Source: Fimbriimonadia bacterium (GTDB lineage Bacteria; Armatimonadota; Fimbriimonadia; Fimbriimonadales; Fimbriimonadaceae). From it: a stretch of 64,000 bases of DNA. The DNA lies in NCBI GenBank assembly GCA_030427425.1, contig JAUICQ010000008.1, positions 1 through 64,000 of the forward strand, given 5' to 3'. A program made the translations under genes and the position numbers. The notes beneath the pieces were generated by a model that saw only the letters and a program-made list of their open reading frames with translations, did no database searches and was not told where the DNA came from. This document shows positions 1 through 11,465 of the stretch, one piece after another (positions within the stretch are counted from its first letter, which is position 1; each line of letters begins with the position of its first letter).

Positions 1-1692
1 CCTGTTACAACTATAAAGCAGTTAGATAGGCTTGTTATACTACAGCATAGCAGGTTAAATGCCATCTTACCTATCACCGATATCAGACTAGATACAACAA
101 GAAGCAGCCTGACAGAGTATCAGATACAATTCTTAGCCAACCTGCCACATGTACGCCTCTTCCATCTTACATGCAATAACAGTAATCAGGAGATAATCCC
201 ACTATTGGATAGCTTAGCACAACGCAGACTTGTAGACTTAAACTTGTCTTCTTCTAGCGAAAATGATTATGCTAAACTAAGTCTAAATAATAACACTTAT
301 TTACGTAGCTTTCATCTTTCTGGTTGCAAGCATGTGCCAGATGACATATTGAAACAGTTCATTAATTCTCTTCCAGATACTATTGAGCAACTGACTTTGA
401 AAGATGCTTCTTTATCGGAGAGTATATTATTAAAGGCTATTCCTAGGTTTCGAGGATTAAAAGTCTTAAGCATACATCATTACAATCAGCTCTCCTCCAG
501 TGCCATCAATATCTTGTTAAAACTACTACCAGAGGGTATGGAAGAACTGGATCTATCGGATACAGCATTAACAGATGAAGGCCTGGAGCAGATCGCTCGG
601 TTCCAGAGATTGAAGAAGTTGAATGTGGGGCGTTGCAAGTCTCTGAGCAGTTCTGGGCTAGAGAACTTGTTAGCCAGGCTTCCTGATACTATCGAAGAAC
701 TGGATCTATCAGAGACACAATTAACTCTTGAAGGAATATTGCAGATAGCACGTTGCCAGGGATTGAAGATATTGAATATATATGGCTGTCCGTTACTCCC
801 CTCAGAAGTTACAGAGTATATGATATGGAGATTACCAGAAGGATTACTTTTTACAGATGCAGACAATAATACTAGAACTATTCGGAAAAGCGATCTCATA
901 CCTCCAATGGTAGTGGATTTAGAATTTTGCAGACTAAGCTCTGAGAATTTGAATACAATGTTAACATTCCTGCCAAATACTATCGAAGGACTGGATCTAT
1001 CGGAAACAAATTTAACAGACAGAGGCCTGGAGCAGATCGCTCGGTTCCAGGGATTGAAGAGGTTGTATATAGGTGATTGCAAGTCTCTGAGCGGTTTAGG
1101 GTTAGAGAACATGTTAGCCAGGCTACCAGAGTGTATGGAAGTACTGGTTCTATCGGGAACAAGTTTAACAGATGTAGGACTAAAGCAGATCGCTCGGTTC
1201 CAGGGATTGAAGAGGTTGGATTTATTTAAATGTGGGGCTCTGAGCGGTTCTGGATTAGAGAACATGTTAGCCAATCTATCAGAGGGTATCGAAGTACTGT
1301 ATCTATCACGGACTAACTTAACAGATGAAGGACTGAACCAGATCGCTCGGTTCCAGGGATTGAAGAGGTTGTATATAACTGAATGCAAGTCTCTGAGCGG
1401 TTCTGGGCTAGCGAACTTGTTAGGCAGGCTACCAGAGGGTATCGAAGAACTGGATCTATCGAGAACAAGTTTAACAGATGAAGGACTGAACCAGATCGCT
1501 CGGTTCCAGAGATTGAAGTGGTTGTATCTATATAAGTGCTGGTCTCTGAGCGGTTCTGCAGTTAAAAATATATTATGGAAATTACCCGAGGGTTTAACAA
1601 TTAAAGATGTAAACTGGAATATCATAACTATCGATAAAAGAATGCAGGAGTGTCCCAGGAAAGAAGTCGGTTGTGGCTGTACTGTATCTTAA
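1..1692 (+). CDS. Large LRR protein, 5' end cut off by window edge
   Basis: The frame is open without a stop from base 1, so the TTG at 205 is only an internal codon and the true start lies outside the window; 563 codons are visible. The product is a chain of leucine-rich repeats of the eukaryotic FBXL/AMN1 style (EELDLS, LTDEGL, LKxLxIxxCKSLSGSGL). From about 1000 to 1560 the repeat is also conserved as DNA, with an exact 153-bp (51-codon) period: the box CAGATCGCTCGG begins at 1033, 1186, 1339 and 1492, with a further copy at 589. The C-terminus is Cys-rich and ends CGCTVS, which resembles a CaaX box. LRRs usually bind proteins; a secreted or host-directed role is inference because the N-terminus and any export signal are not visible. 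Confidence 0.9.
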   Translation, partial: PVTTIKQLDRLVILQHSRLNAILPITDIRLDTTRSSLTEYQIQFLANLPHVRLFHLTCNNSNQEIIPLLDSLAQRRLVDLNLSSSSENDYAKLSLNNNTYLRSFHLSGCKHVPDDILKQFINSLPDTIEQLTLKDASLSESILLKAIPRFRGLKVLSIHHYNQLSSSAINILLKLLPEGMEELDLSDTALTDEGLEQIARFQRLKKLNVGRCKSLSSSGLENLLARLPDTIEELDLSETQLTLEGILQIARCQGLKILNIYGCPLLPSEVTEYMIWRLPEGLLFTDADNNTRTIRKSDLIPPMVVDLEFCRLSSENLNTMLTFLPNTIEGLDLSETNLTDRGLEQIARFQGLKRLYIGDCKSLSGLGLENMLARLPECMEVLVLSGTSLTDVGLKQIARFQGLKRLDLFKCGALSGSGLENMLANLSEGIEVLYLSRTNLTDEGLNQIARFQGLKRLYITECKSLSGSGLANLLGRLPEGIEELDLSRTSLTDEGLNQIARFQRLKWLYLYKCWSLSGSAVKNILWKLPEGLTIKDVNWNIITIDKRMQECPRKEVGCGCTVS

Positions 1693-1740
1693 CATATAGT
1701 AGGCTGAGCCAGAAGTATCTTGTTTTTTATAAAATCGGCC

Positions 1741-1926
1741 GGATCCCGGCGTTTTAAAGATGCCGGGAAGACGGTGGTAGTTAGGGGGTTATTGTTAGTT
1801 TGTGAACCCACATCTAGAAGCTTTTGTCCAGAGGTGGAAGATTGTTTTTAAGAATTCTCTCGCATCTCCGTCATCCCTGTGTGTGTTCACAAACTAATAA
1901 TCATCACTAAAACATCACCGGGATCC
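1741..1926. repeat. Palindromic MITE-like repeat element
   Basis: The ends are inverted: GGATCCCGG at 1741-1749 matches CCGGGATCC at 1918-1926. Inside, TTAGTTTGTGAACCCAC (about 1794-1810) is inverted as GTGTGTTCACAAACTAA (1881-1897). A small hairpin (TCCCGGC 1744-1750 with GCCGGGA 1762-1768) sits at the left end. The order hairpin, GACGGTGGTAGTTAGGG, GAACCCACA recurs in other intergenic repeats of the window, so this is one member of a dispersed family. It has no coding capacity. Confidence 0.75.
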
Positions 1927-2157
1927 TGCCGAAATTAAACTATGGGCCAGAAGCTCCCCTTCGAGAACAGGCGAAATTTTTAAATTTTCGGTGTGACGGA
2001 ATCGTTGAGAATCTTTTTAATAATGCCTCTCCGACTTTTGACTGACAATCTACCAGGCGTGGGGTGAAAAAAAATGAGGCAAAATAATATTGATAATAGG
2101 CTGGATTCCGTGCCGGAATGACAATTCAGAATAAAAAAACAATACTTTGCTACCGAC
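1927..2157. repeat. Repeat remnants between the LRR gene and ligA
   Basis: No gene is visible. A degraded copy of the CCCCTTCGAG box lies near 1957-1967. A short hairpin of the GGATTCCG-tgc-CGGAATGAC type lies at 2103-2122. Both match the dispersed intergenic repeat family. Confidence 0.5.
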
Positions 2158-4260
<2,103 letters not shown>

Positions 4261-4304
4261 TTATTTAAAAGCAAGGTAATGTTATTAGTCTCGATTTTTT
4301 AATA

Positions 4305-5297
4305 ATGTCCAAATATAAGAGTATGGTTAAAAATTACTTTATTAAATGGATGTTATTATCTGGTTTATTTATACATGTTGTTAATGTTGTGAATTCTCAG
4401 GGTACAGAGAATGTTGTTCAAGAGGATAGTGATACAAATGCTGTAGTGTTGAATAAGATAGATTTAACAGATTCTGATATAACAGACGAAGGATTGAAAC
4501 GGTTGGTTTCTGAAATTGGGAATATAAGAAAATTTATTTTATCTGGGTGTAAAAATGTTTCTAGTAATGCTTTTATAGATATCACCGATCGTTTAGGATA
4601 TTTAGAGGAATTAGATTTAAGTTGGACAAATATTTCAGATTATGCTGTGTATTGTATTATGGAAAATTGTCCGAGATTAAGAGTGTTGAATTTACGAGGA
4701 TGTAGAAACCTCACAGAGAACTTATTTTCGGGTTTAAACTTCAATAAATACTGTTTAGAAGAATTGAATTTGCGTTGGACACGTGTAGCAGATAATACAG
4801 TACGATACGTTCTAGAGTTATGTCCATCTCTTAAAAAGCTTAATTTGGAGAGTTGCGATAGTATATCCTGCAATCTATTTATTGATAAATACGATACTTT
4901 ATGTAATTTAGAAGAGTTGAATTTAAGTAAAACAAGGATATCTAACATTGGTTTATGTTCTGTTCTGGAGGTTTTTCCTAATATTAAGTCTTTAATTTTA
5001 CGGTGTTGCAGGAATTTGAGAGGGGATATATTGGTAAATTTAGGGACTGAAATGAATAATTTGAAAGAACTAAATTTAAACTGGACCGAGGTATCGGTAG
5101 ATGGCTTATATAGGGTTATGGATAAGTGTCCACATTTGGATGTGCTTTCCATACAGTATTGTAGAAAATTAAGTGCGGATTTATTCAGTCGGGTGGATTT
5201 TCATCATTTAAAGGAGTTATATTACTTTAATGTGATGGCCCTGGACAGTGAGAAGGAAGGGTTGAGGTCGCGATATCCGGGTATTACGATTCATTAG
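4305..5297 (+). CDS. Secreted LRR protein, FBXL/AMN1-like repeats
   Basis: A 330-residue protein with an N-terminal Sec-type signal: basic MSKYKSMVKNYFIK, a hydrophobic stretch, and a probable cleavage near VNSQG. After a short acidic linker come about nine LRRs of 24-27 residues with the pattern LEELDLSWTxISDxxVxxIxxxCPxLxxLNLRxCxxL. The regular Cys at the repeat end (CPRLRVLNLRGC) is the cysteine-containing LRR type typical of eukaryotic F-box proteins. No F-box or other effector domain is visible. The gene converges on rel with a 14-bp gap. Probably an exported protein-binding scaffold; the partner is unknown. Confidence 0.88.
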   Translation: MSKYKSMVKNYFIKWMLLSGLFIHVVNVVNSQGTENVVQEDSDTNAVVLNKIDLTDSDITDEGLKRLVSEIGNIRKFILSGCKNVSSNAFIDITDRLGYLEELDLSWTNISDYAVYCIMENCPRLRVLNLRGCRNLTENLFSGLNFNKYCLEELNLRWTRVADNTVRYVLELCPSLKKLNLESCDSISCNLFIDKYDTLCNLEELNLSKTRISNIGLCSVLEVFPNIKSLILRCCRNLRGDILVNLGTEMNNLKELNLNWTEVSVDGLYRVMDKCPHLDVLSIQYCRKLSADLFSRVDFHHLKELYYFNVMALDSEKEGLRSRYPGITIH

Positions 5298-5311
5298 GAG
5301 TGGTGGAAGGG

Positions 5312-7609
5312 TTATTTTTTCTTAGGATTTTTGTTCTTCTTCTTGCTATTCTTTTCAGGATTGGGATTTGTGTAGATAGTTCTAGACACTTCAATTACGT
5401 CAGACATATTATTAATTTTCTGTACAACTGCCTTCAGTTGCTCTATTCCTTTAACGTCTATCCCGATTATGATTTCTGCGGTAAGATTAGGCAGTGTACG
5501 AATTTTGGCTCTTGATACATTGCTAGATGTTTCACTAAATACAGAGCTGATATCTACTAGCAGTCCTTGTCTATTATAGGTGATTATTTTAAGGGTAATA
5601 CCGAAGTATTCGTTAGATTCAGGCCAGTTTAAAGCAATAACGCGTTCGGGTTCTTTCTCTAGAAATTCGAGAGCATTTTTACATACTTTTCTATGGATAA
5701 CAATGCCTTTTACTCTAGCGGTATATCCAACAACATCTTCACCAGGGATAGGATCGCAACATTTGGCTCTTTTCAGGAGAATTTGGGATAATCCTTTAGT
5801 AGTGAGCTGAGTTTTTCCTTCTTTCGATTTACTTGTTTGGATAACATCTTCATTTGGATGTTTATCAGCGTCTTCAGCTGTATTACGTAGTTTTGTAATT
5901 ACTTTGTTAGCGCTTACAATGCCTTCGCCAATAAGTTCAATTAGATCGCTGCTGCTCTCACCTTGTCTTAATTCCTTCGCGACTGCATCTAGAAGATCAG
6001 GCTTCATATATTCAGCCGGTTTTAGTTTTGCAGCGATGAGTTCTTTTTCGAGGGTTTCTTTTCCTAGGTTATAGTATTGCTGTTTATTCTTTTTTCTGAA
6101 GAATGCGCGGATTCTTCCTTTAGCATTAGAGGTTTGAACAAATTCCATCCAGTCTAGGCTAGGCTGAGCGTTGGAGCGGACAATCATTTCCACGATGTCA
6201 CCGTTCTGTAGCTGGGTGCTTAGGGGAGCAATATTACCGTTGATTTTGGCTCCTACGGTGGTAAGACCAACATCGGTATGTACTCGGAAAGCAAAATCGA
6301 TAGGGGTAGATCCTTGTGGGAGTGCGATAACATCTCCTTTAGGAGTAAACACGTAGAGTTGTTCAGCAAATAGATCTGTGCTGACGCTACGGAGGAAGTC
6401 GCTTGAGTTCCTATTTTCACCGGACCATTCAAAGAGATACTGTCTTAATTGTGCCATCTTAGAAACATCATTGTTCGTACTAGAGACATTCTCTTTGTAT
6501 GTCCAGTGTGCGGCTACACCATATTCTGCAATACGGTGCATCTCTTTACTTCTAATCTGTATTTCTAAAGGTTCTCCATGCGGACCCACCACTTTAGTGT
6601 GTAGCGACTGATATCCGTTAGGTTTAGGCTTAGCGATATAATCGTAGAAGAGTCCGGCGACGGGTTGCCATATTTCGTGTATGAGGCCTAATACTAGGTA
6701 GCAAGTTGGTGTATCTGGTACAACAATTCGAATCGCGATAAGGTCTAGTATGTCTTCGAAGTGGAATCCGCCATGGACTATTTTGTTAAAGATACTGTAA
6801 AGATGTTTTGGTCTTCCATATATTTTGGCATCAAAAAGATTTCTGCTCTCTAATCGTTCTTTTACGATAGAGACAATCTCTTTCATCTCTTGTTCTCTTT
6901 GCTTGCGTGTTTTAGCTACTTTCTCGCTGATATTTTTAAATTCGTGTGGGTGGAGAAACTTGAATGAGAGGTCTTCGAGTTGCCATTTTATCTGCCAGAT
7001 TCCTAGTCGACCTGCGAGTGGGGCATAGATATTGATAGTTTCGCTAGCTATACGGGTCTGCTTTCTAGGTGGCATGCTATCTAGTGTTCGCATGTTATGG
7101 AGTCTATCGGCTAGCTTGATTATCATCACTCTAATGTCTTTAGCCATAGCCAGTAGCATTTTTCTCAAGCTTTCAGCGGATCTATCGTTCTCTATTTTGA
7201 TTCTGATCTGTTCTTTTTCTGCATCTGATGGTTTAAATTTAAGTTTAGTAACCCCATCTACCATTTGTGCTACTATCCCACCAAATACATCTTCGATAAT
7301 CTCTAGTGTAACTGAGGTATCTTCTGCTGTATCATGTAGTAGTCCTGCTATGATGGTATCTTCATCCATATGAAGGTCTGCAAGGATATGGCACACCTCT
7401 AGAGGATGATTAATAAATGGTTCTCCAGAATTACGGGACTGACCTTTATGGGCTTTCTCGGCAAAGTAGTAAGCGTATCTTAGTCTTGGGAGGTTTAGAT
7501 CTGGAGTATATGATAGTACTTTATCTATTAAATCTTGCATGCGGCCAGGATCTTGCCAGTCGCTGGGTAAGATGTACTTGTTATCACTATTAGAGCTACT
7601 CTGATCCAT
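5312..7609 (-). CDS. rel: Bifunctional (p)ppGpp synthetase/hydrolase Rel (RelA/SpoT)
   Basis: It makes and degrades the stringent-response alarmone (p)ppGpp. The 765-residue protein has the full long-RSH layout: an HD hydrolase domain (AHKGQSRNSGEPFINHP, GLLHDTAED), the synthetase domain (RPKHLYSIFNKI, GYQSLHTKV), TGS (YVFTPKGDVIALPQGSTPIDF), the conserved-cysteine/zinc-finger region (AKCCDPIPGEDVVGY) and a C-terminal ACT domain, followed by a Lys/Asn-rich tail. The intact HD motif predicts hydrolase activity, so one bifunctional enzyme is likely. It stands alone; a repeat lies upstream of its start. Confidence 0.95.
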   Translation of the reverse strand: MDQSSSNSDNKYILPSDWQDPGRMQDLIDKVLSYTPDLNLPRLRYAYYFAEKAHKGQSRNSGEPFINHPLEVCHILADLHMDEDTIIAGLLHDTAEDTSVTLEIIEDVFGGIVAQMVDGVTKLKFKPSDAEKEQIRIKIENDRSAESLRKMLLAMAKDIRVMIIKLADRLHNMRTLDSMPPRKQTRIASETINIYAPLAGRLGIWQIKWQLEDLSFKFLHPHEFKNISEKVAKTRKQREQEMKEIVSIVKERLESRNLFDAKIYGRPKHLYSIFNKIVHGGFHFEDILDLIAIRIVVPDTPTCYLVLGLIHEIWQPVAGLFYDYIAKPKPNGYQSLHTKVVGPHGEPLEIQIRSKEMHRIAEYGVAAHWTYKENVSSTNNDVSKMAQLRQYLFEWSGENRNSSDFLRSVSTDLFAEQLYVFTPKGDVIALPQGSTPIDFAFRVHTDVGLTTVGAKINGNIAPLSTQLQNGDIVEMIVRSNAQPSLDWMEFVQTSNAKGRIRAFFRKKNKQQYYNLGKETLEKELIAAKLKPAEYMKPDLLDAVAKELRQGESSSDLIELIGEGIVSANKVITKLRNTAEDADKHPNEDVIQTSKSKEGKTQLTTKGLSQILLKRAKCCDPIPGEDVVGYTARVKGIVIHRKVCKNALEFLEKEPERVIALNWPESNEYFGITLKIITYNRQGLLVDISSVFSETSSNVSRAKIRTLPNLTAEIIIGIDVKGIEQLKAVVQKINNMSDVIEVSRTIYTNPNPEKNSKKKNKNPKKK

Positions 7610-7994
7610 TATATTGAAGTTTACTATTATTATTCCATGTTAGAGAATGAAGAGTGTTAATTTTCAGTAAGGTGTGATTTATTAGTATAAAAATACTTGG
7701 TTATATTGTTATTCTAGACGAACCCAAAGAACTGCTTATATAACGACATAGATCCCGACTATATACAATGTTGGGAAGACATTTAGTGATGGAGGTTGTT
7801 GTTTTTTGGTAGCGTAGCGTATTTGATATTAATGATAAGTTTTTTTTACTATAGTGAAAAATATTTTATTGGTTTAGCTCTTCTCTCGTACTGTCTCCCC
7901 GAGAAACATATATATCTCTGGGTCTATGACGATCTTTAGCAGGGAATTATATAGTAGCAGTGAATCCTCCATGAAGATCCTTAAATAGAAAGTG
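7610..7994. repeat. Non-coding gap with one dispersed repeat copy
   Basis: No gene is seen. The stretch 7751-7780 contains CCCGACTATATACAATGT followed by a TGGGAAGAC box, which forms a short hairpin and is nearly identical to the copy at 42553-42581. A GAACCC box lies about 30 bases before it. The rest is AT-rich; it holds the upstream region of rel and the downstream region of the NlpC/P60 gene. Confidence 0.55.
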
Positions 7995-8714
7995 CTATCT
8001 TCTTGCCGCTACGAGTAGGTTTCTCCATTTAGGATCGTCTATTCTATCCGTGGAGACTCCTTTTTTACCGAGGCTACTATGAACGAAGTATCCGTTACCA
8101 AGATACATGCCTGTATGTCCTATGATGCCTCTTTTTTTCTCCCAGAAATAGAGTCGGTCACCTGGTTTAAGGTGTTCCAGTCTATTGATTGGTTCTCCAA
8201 CTAGTGCTTGTTCTGCGGCAGTCCTAGGAAGATTGATACCTATTTTGCCATAAAGTTTTTGTACAAAGCTGGAGCAATCGATTCCGTTTTGGAAGCATTC
8301 TCCTCCAAATTTATAGGGTACTCCAACATAGCTTAGTGAGTAGTTTGCAAGTGAGTTACGAGAGCTCTGTCTTGATGGTGAGTTGCTAGTCTGTTTCTGG
8401 TTTACTTGGTAAGGCAGTACAGCTATATGATTATTTGGGATATATCCGATTGTTCCGTTATTAAGTAGGATGCCTTTATATCCTTTTACTTCTTTGGAGT
8501 GTTTAATAATAAGGTATTCATAGGGTTTAACATTATAAAGGGTTTTAGATTTAGAATTGGGCTTATGATATATCCTGGTGCTAGTGGTGGATTGTCCCAA
8601 CTGGCCCAGTGGCTTTGGTTTGTTAGTGGTTGCTGAATTAGTCTGTAATGAAAATATAAATATTGTAAAGCAAATAACTCTATTTGTTTTTTTTAATACT
8701 TGTAATAAATCCAT
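7995..8714 (-). CDS. Secreted SH3b-NlpC/P60 peptidoglycan hydrolase
   Basis: A predicted cysteine peptidase acting on peptidoglycan stem peptides in the periplasm. The 239-residue protein has an N-terminal hydrophobic export segment (about residues 12-24), an SH3b-like domain (about 45-102), a Ser/Gln-rich linker and a C-terminal NlpC/P60 domain. The catalytic triad is visible: Cys147 in DCSSF, His200 in GHTGMYLG, and His212 in FVHSS as the probable third residue. The gene follows the MFS transporter on the same strand with 40 bp between them, so they may be co-transcribed. No key residue is missing. Confidence 0.9.
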   Translation of the reverse strand: MDLLQVLKKTNRVICFTIFIFSLQTNSATTNKPKPLGQLGQSTTSTRIYHKPNSKSKTLYNVKPYEYLIIKHSKEVKGYKGILLNNGTIGYIPNNHIAVLPYQVNQKQTSNSPSRQSSRNSLANYSLSYVGVPYKFGGECFQNGIDCSSFVQKLYGKIGINLPRTAAEQALVGEPINRLEHLKPGDRLYFWEKKRGIIGHTGMYLGNGYFVHSSLGKKGVSTDRIDDPKWRNLLVAARR

Positions 8715-8754
8715 AATACCCCTAATTTGATTGTGGCATTATTTCCTGGTATTT

Positions 8755-10005
8755 TTACATTAACGAAACTTTAGAATTGAAATTGGATGATTTTCTGTAA
8801 TTTCCGTGTAGTAGTACTGCAAAAACTATCAACAGAGATCCAAGGAATATAAATCCATTTCTTGGGCCAAGATAATTGAGAACTCCTGCAGCAATCAGAT
8901 TACTAGGGCCCGCAAAACTGGAAGTAAGTAGCCATTCAAGAGTAATGATTCTTGCTTTTAGTTCTGGTGGTGCTTGATTAATTTGTGTTACTCTATTCAT
9001 GTTTTTCAGCAATGTAAAACAGAACGACATGATAACTATCATTGGTAGCATAGAGTAGAAGTTATACTGAAAAGGGATGCAGATTATCATGACACCAGCT
9101 ATAACCATACATGTAAAAATGTACATAGGAAATTTCTTGTAACTGCTAAAGTTAATCATGGTCATACCTGCAAGTATTGCTGCACAGAATAAGGATTGCT
9201 GAAATAATCCATTTGATTCTATATCAAGACTTAGTAAGTCTTTAGTAAGAACAGGTATAAACGTGCTGTAGCCATTAACTATCAGGCTCATGCAGTATGA
9301 TGAGAGCATTAATAGCCCTAACGATTTTTCTGTTTTATAGTATAGAAGAACGTCTTTCCACATCTTGAGGATTTCAACTTTAGATTCAGATGGTACGTGA
9401 CGCATTACTCTAATGGTCCCTATGCTGGCAGCTACTAAGAGGTGGCAGATTGTGTTGAATATAAAGCAAGACTGTATACCAAACTTGGTATAGATATATA
9501 CTGCAACAGTAGGGGCCATAAATCTTGAAAGGTTATTGATTGTGGAGTGTAGAGATAGTGCTGAGCCTAAGATTTCTTTATCAGCACATGCGGTTACTAG
9601 TGTGTTTTTTGTGGGCACAAACGCTGAGTTTAGCATGCCGTGAATGAATAATAGTGGGAAAATAATAAAGTAGATATTTGATGAATTTAGTGACAGCGTG
9701 GAGACTGCTACAACTAGTATAAAATTTACAACTGCTTGATATAACTGTATTTTAACTGCTAATTTTTTTTTGTTCAGGTGTTCCATATATGCGCCTATAT
9801 ATGGACCTACAATTAGTTCAGGCAGTAACATAAGGAATGTTGCGACTCCAGCGTTGAATATACTATTATCTGTTTTAGTATAAATGTGCCATGTAATTAT
9901 CAGTCTTTGCACTGTCATCCCCATCAGTGAGATGAAGGCGGTTGTCATTAATGTAGCGAGGTTTCTGTTAGAGATTATAGAGGATATATTGGCCAAGAAC
10001 TTCAT
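8755..10005 (-). CDS. MFS transporter
   Basis: A 416-residue polytopic membrane protein with about 12 hydrophobic segments. The loop after the second helix reads GPYIGAYMEHLNKKKLAVK, a form of the MFS motif (G-x-x-x-D/E-R-x-x-R/K-K), and the overall pattern resembles the enterobactin-exporter-like MFS_3 group. The substrate cannot be read from sequence. It is the probable first gene of a pair with the NlpC/P60 hydrolase. It belongs to a different subgroup from the MFS protein at 32376. Confidence 0.82.
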   Translation of the reverse strand: MKFLANISSIISNRNLATLMTTAFISLMGMTVQRLIITWHIYTKTDNSIFNAGVATFLMLLPELIVGPYIGAYMEHLNKKKLAVKIQLYQAVVNFILVVAVSTLSLNSSNIYFIIFPLLFIHGMLNSAFVPTKNTLVTACADKEILGSALSLHSTINNLSRFMAPTVAVYIYTKFGIQSCFIFNTICHLLVAASIGTIRVMRHVPSESKVEILKMWKDVLLYYKTEKSLGLLMLSSYCMSLIVNGYSTFIPVLTKDLLSLDIESNGLFQQSLFCAAILAGMTMINFSSYKKFPMYIFTCMVIAGVMIICIPFQYNFYSMLPMIVIMSFCFTLLKNMNRVTQINQAPPELKARIITLEWLLTSSFAGPSNLIAAGVLNYLGPRNGFIFLGSLLIVFAVLLHGNYRKSSNFNSKVSLM

Positions 10006-10131
10006 AAGCTGTGGTTATTTCGTACCTTGTATATTAGTTTATCCTTTATTAATTAGAAAAATCTTGTGATAAATGCTAAAAACAGTACAATTGCAATAAA
10101 TAATGCAAAAATCCTGTGGAATATATAATAT

Positions 10132-10719
10132 ATGCAAGTAATAGAATCGGCATATGTAGGTACTAGAATAAGATTTAAGAGAGCAAAAGATAATGTTGAG
10201 TTCTATGGTTGGGTGAATAAGTTTAATTCCAGCAATGTAATTGTTAAGCTAGACCAGGATGAGGATGTTACTCCTTCTCAGCTTTATAACTTTGAGGCGG
10301 TGGGTCCGCAGCAGAAGTTATATTTTTCTGCAGCTCTTGATGGTATTGTAGACAAAGTTTTAACTTTTTATATTATGGGCGGAGTACGTGCAGAAGAGTC
10401 GGATGAGAAGTTCCGGGTTAAAATGCACAAGATGTTCGGAAAAATTAAATTAAATGAGAAATTGCATGATGTGGAAATATTAGATGCTAGTGCAGGTGGA
10501 TTTAGTTTTTCAATTAAAGAACAGGTAGAAGTAGACACTGAAATGAGTGTAGAAATGCGAGTTAAGAGTGGTTTAGTAGAGTGTATTACTAGTGCTAGGT
10601 ACTGTAAGCCAATGGAAGGTGACGATTCGTTATACAGAGTAGGTGCGCAGATTACTTCTATCAAGCGAGTAGATTCTAAACGATGGTCTATGATGCTAGA
10701 TAGAAGTGAATTTGTCTAA
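10132..10719 (+). CDS. PilZ-domain protein with degenerate c-di-GMP motif
   Basis: A 195-residue cytoplasmic protein. The N-terminal half (about 5-85) resembles the YcgR-like flagellar-brake N-domain, and the C-terminal half (about 90-190) is a PilZ domain. The second PilZ motif is intact (DxSxxG: Asp118, Ser120, Gly123). The RxxxR motif is only half present: Arg95 is followed by VKMH, so the second Arg is replaced by His. Binding of c-di-GMP is therefore uncertain. No cyclase or phosphodiesterase gene lies in this window. It converges on the DUF4446 gene with an 8-bp gap. Confidence 0.8.
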   Translation: MQVIESAYVGTRIRFKRAKDNVEFYGWVNKFNSSNVIVKLDQDEDVTPSQLYNFEAVGPQQKLYFSAALDGIVDKVLTFYIMGGVRAEESDEKFRVKMHKMFGKIKLNEKLHDVEILDASAGGFSFSIKEQVEVDTEMSVEMRVKSGLVECITSARYCKPMEGDDSLYRVGAQITSIKRVDSKRWSMMLDRSEFV

Positions 10720-10727
10720 AGTATAGT

Positions 10728-11264
10728 TTATTTAAGATGTACTTTTTTTGAAATGGCATCAGTCATATTTATGGCGCTACTGATAGCGAGATCTTCTTCA
10801 GGAGTGGTATTTCTATTGCTGAGTCCTTCTTCTATTAACTTGCAATAAACTCTGCAGTCGGTTCTTCCTATGATGCTAGTTATAACGATTCCTGTATTAG
10901 CAGTATCCAGTAATGCTAGGCAGAAACTCTGTTCTCCGCCTACGTTTTCGAAGGCATCGAATCGAGTGAACCCGATTTTTTTAAGAGATTTGTTAGCTTT
11001 TTCATGAAGCGCAAGATAGATGTCGTTTAGCTCACTAATCTTGCTGGAAATTTTGTCTACTTCTACTGTCTGATTTTCTAATAATTGTTCAAGATTCAGT
11101 TTATTGTTGCCTTTTAAAAGTACTTTCCATTTTTTTCTAAGCTTAGAATTTGCACTGATGTTTAAAATCAAAATGATAAGATTTATTCCGAGTATGATCG
11201 AGTTGATAAGCAGTATTAGTGCTGTGTTCGCTTCAAAAAAGTTGATTGTTGGTGTGATATCCAT
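10728..11264 (-). CDS. DUF4446-family membrane-anchored protein
   Basis: A 178-residue protein with one strong transmembrane helix near the N-terminus (about residues 14-37), a coiled-coil segment (about 60-95) and a conserved C-terminal domain containing IGFTRFDAFENVGGEQSF and LALLDTANTGIVITSIIGR. That pair of motifs is characteristic of DUF4446, a family of unknown function often seen near chromosome-partitioning genes in other bacteria. No par gene is nearby here. Family assignment is by motif recognition. Confidence 0.75.
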   Translation of the reverse strand: MDITPTINFFEANTALILLINSIILGINLIILILNISANSKLRKKWKVLLKGNNKLNLEQLLENQTVEVDKISSKISELNDIYLALHEKANKSLKKIGFTRFDAFENVGGEQSFCLALLDTANTGIVITSIIGRTDCRVYCKLIEEGLSNRNTTPEEDLAISSAINMTDAISKKVHLK

Positions 11265-11465
11265 ATTTTTTTCGTGGTTATTAACTACTTAATTCAGTAT
11301 ATATACCCTAGCTTTACCAAATATCATTTTACTATATATTAACGTGGAATAGTATATAAGAATTTTTCTTATTAGCGATAAAAGTCACAGAATGCTCAGA
11401 TGCTGCTAGATGAAGTTGTAAATAAATATCAGTAATCAGTATAATAACTGTGGGGCATTGCTGTT

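Noticed and set aside
205-207. TTG as the start of the first LRR gene
   Set aside because: The frame is open upstream to base 1 and the upstream residues continue the LRR pattern, so this is an internal codon.
486-1625. Long open frame on the minus strand (379 codons)
   Set aside because: It lies antisense to the LRR repeats; the periodic plus-strand codons keep the opposite frame open. No domain or start signal.
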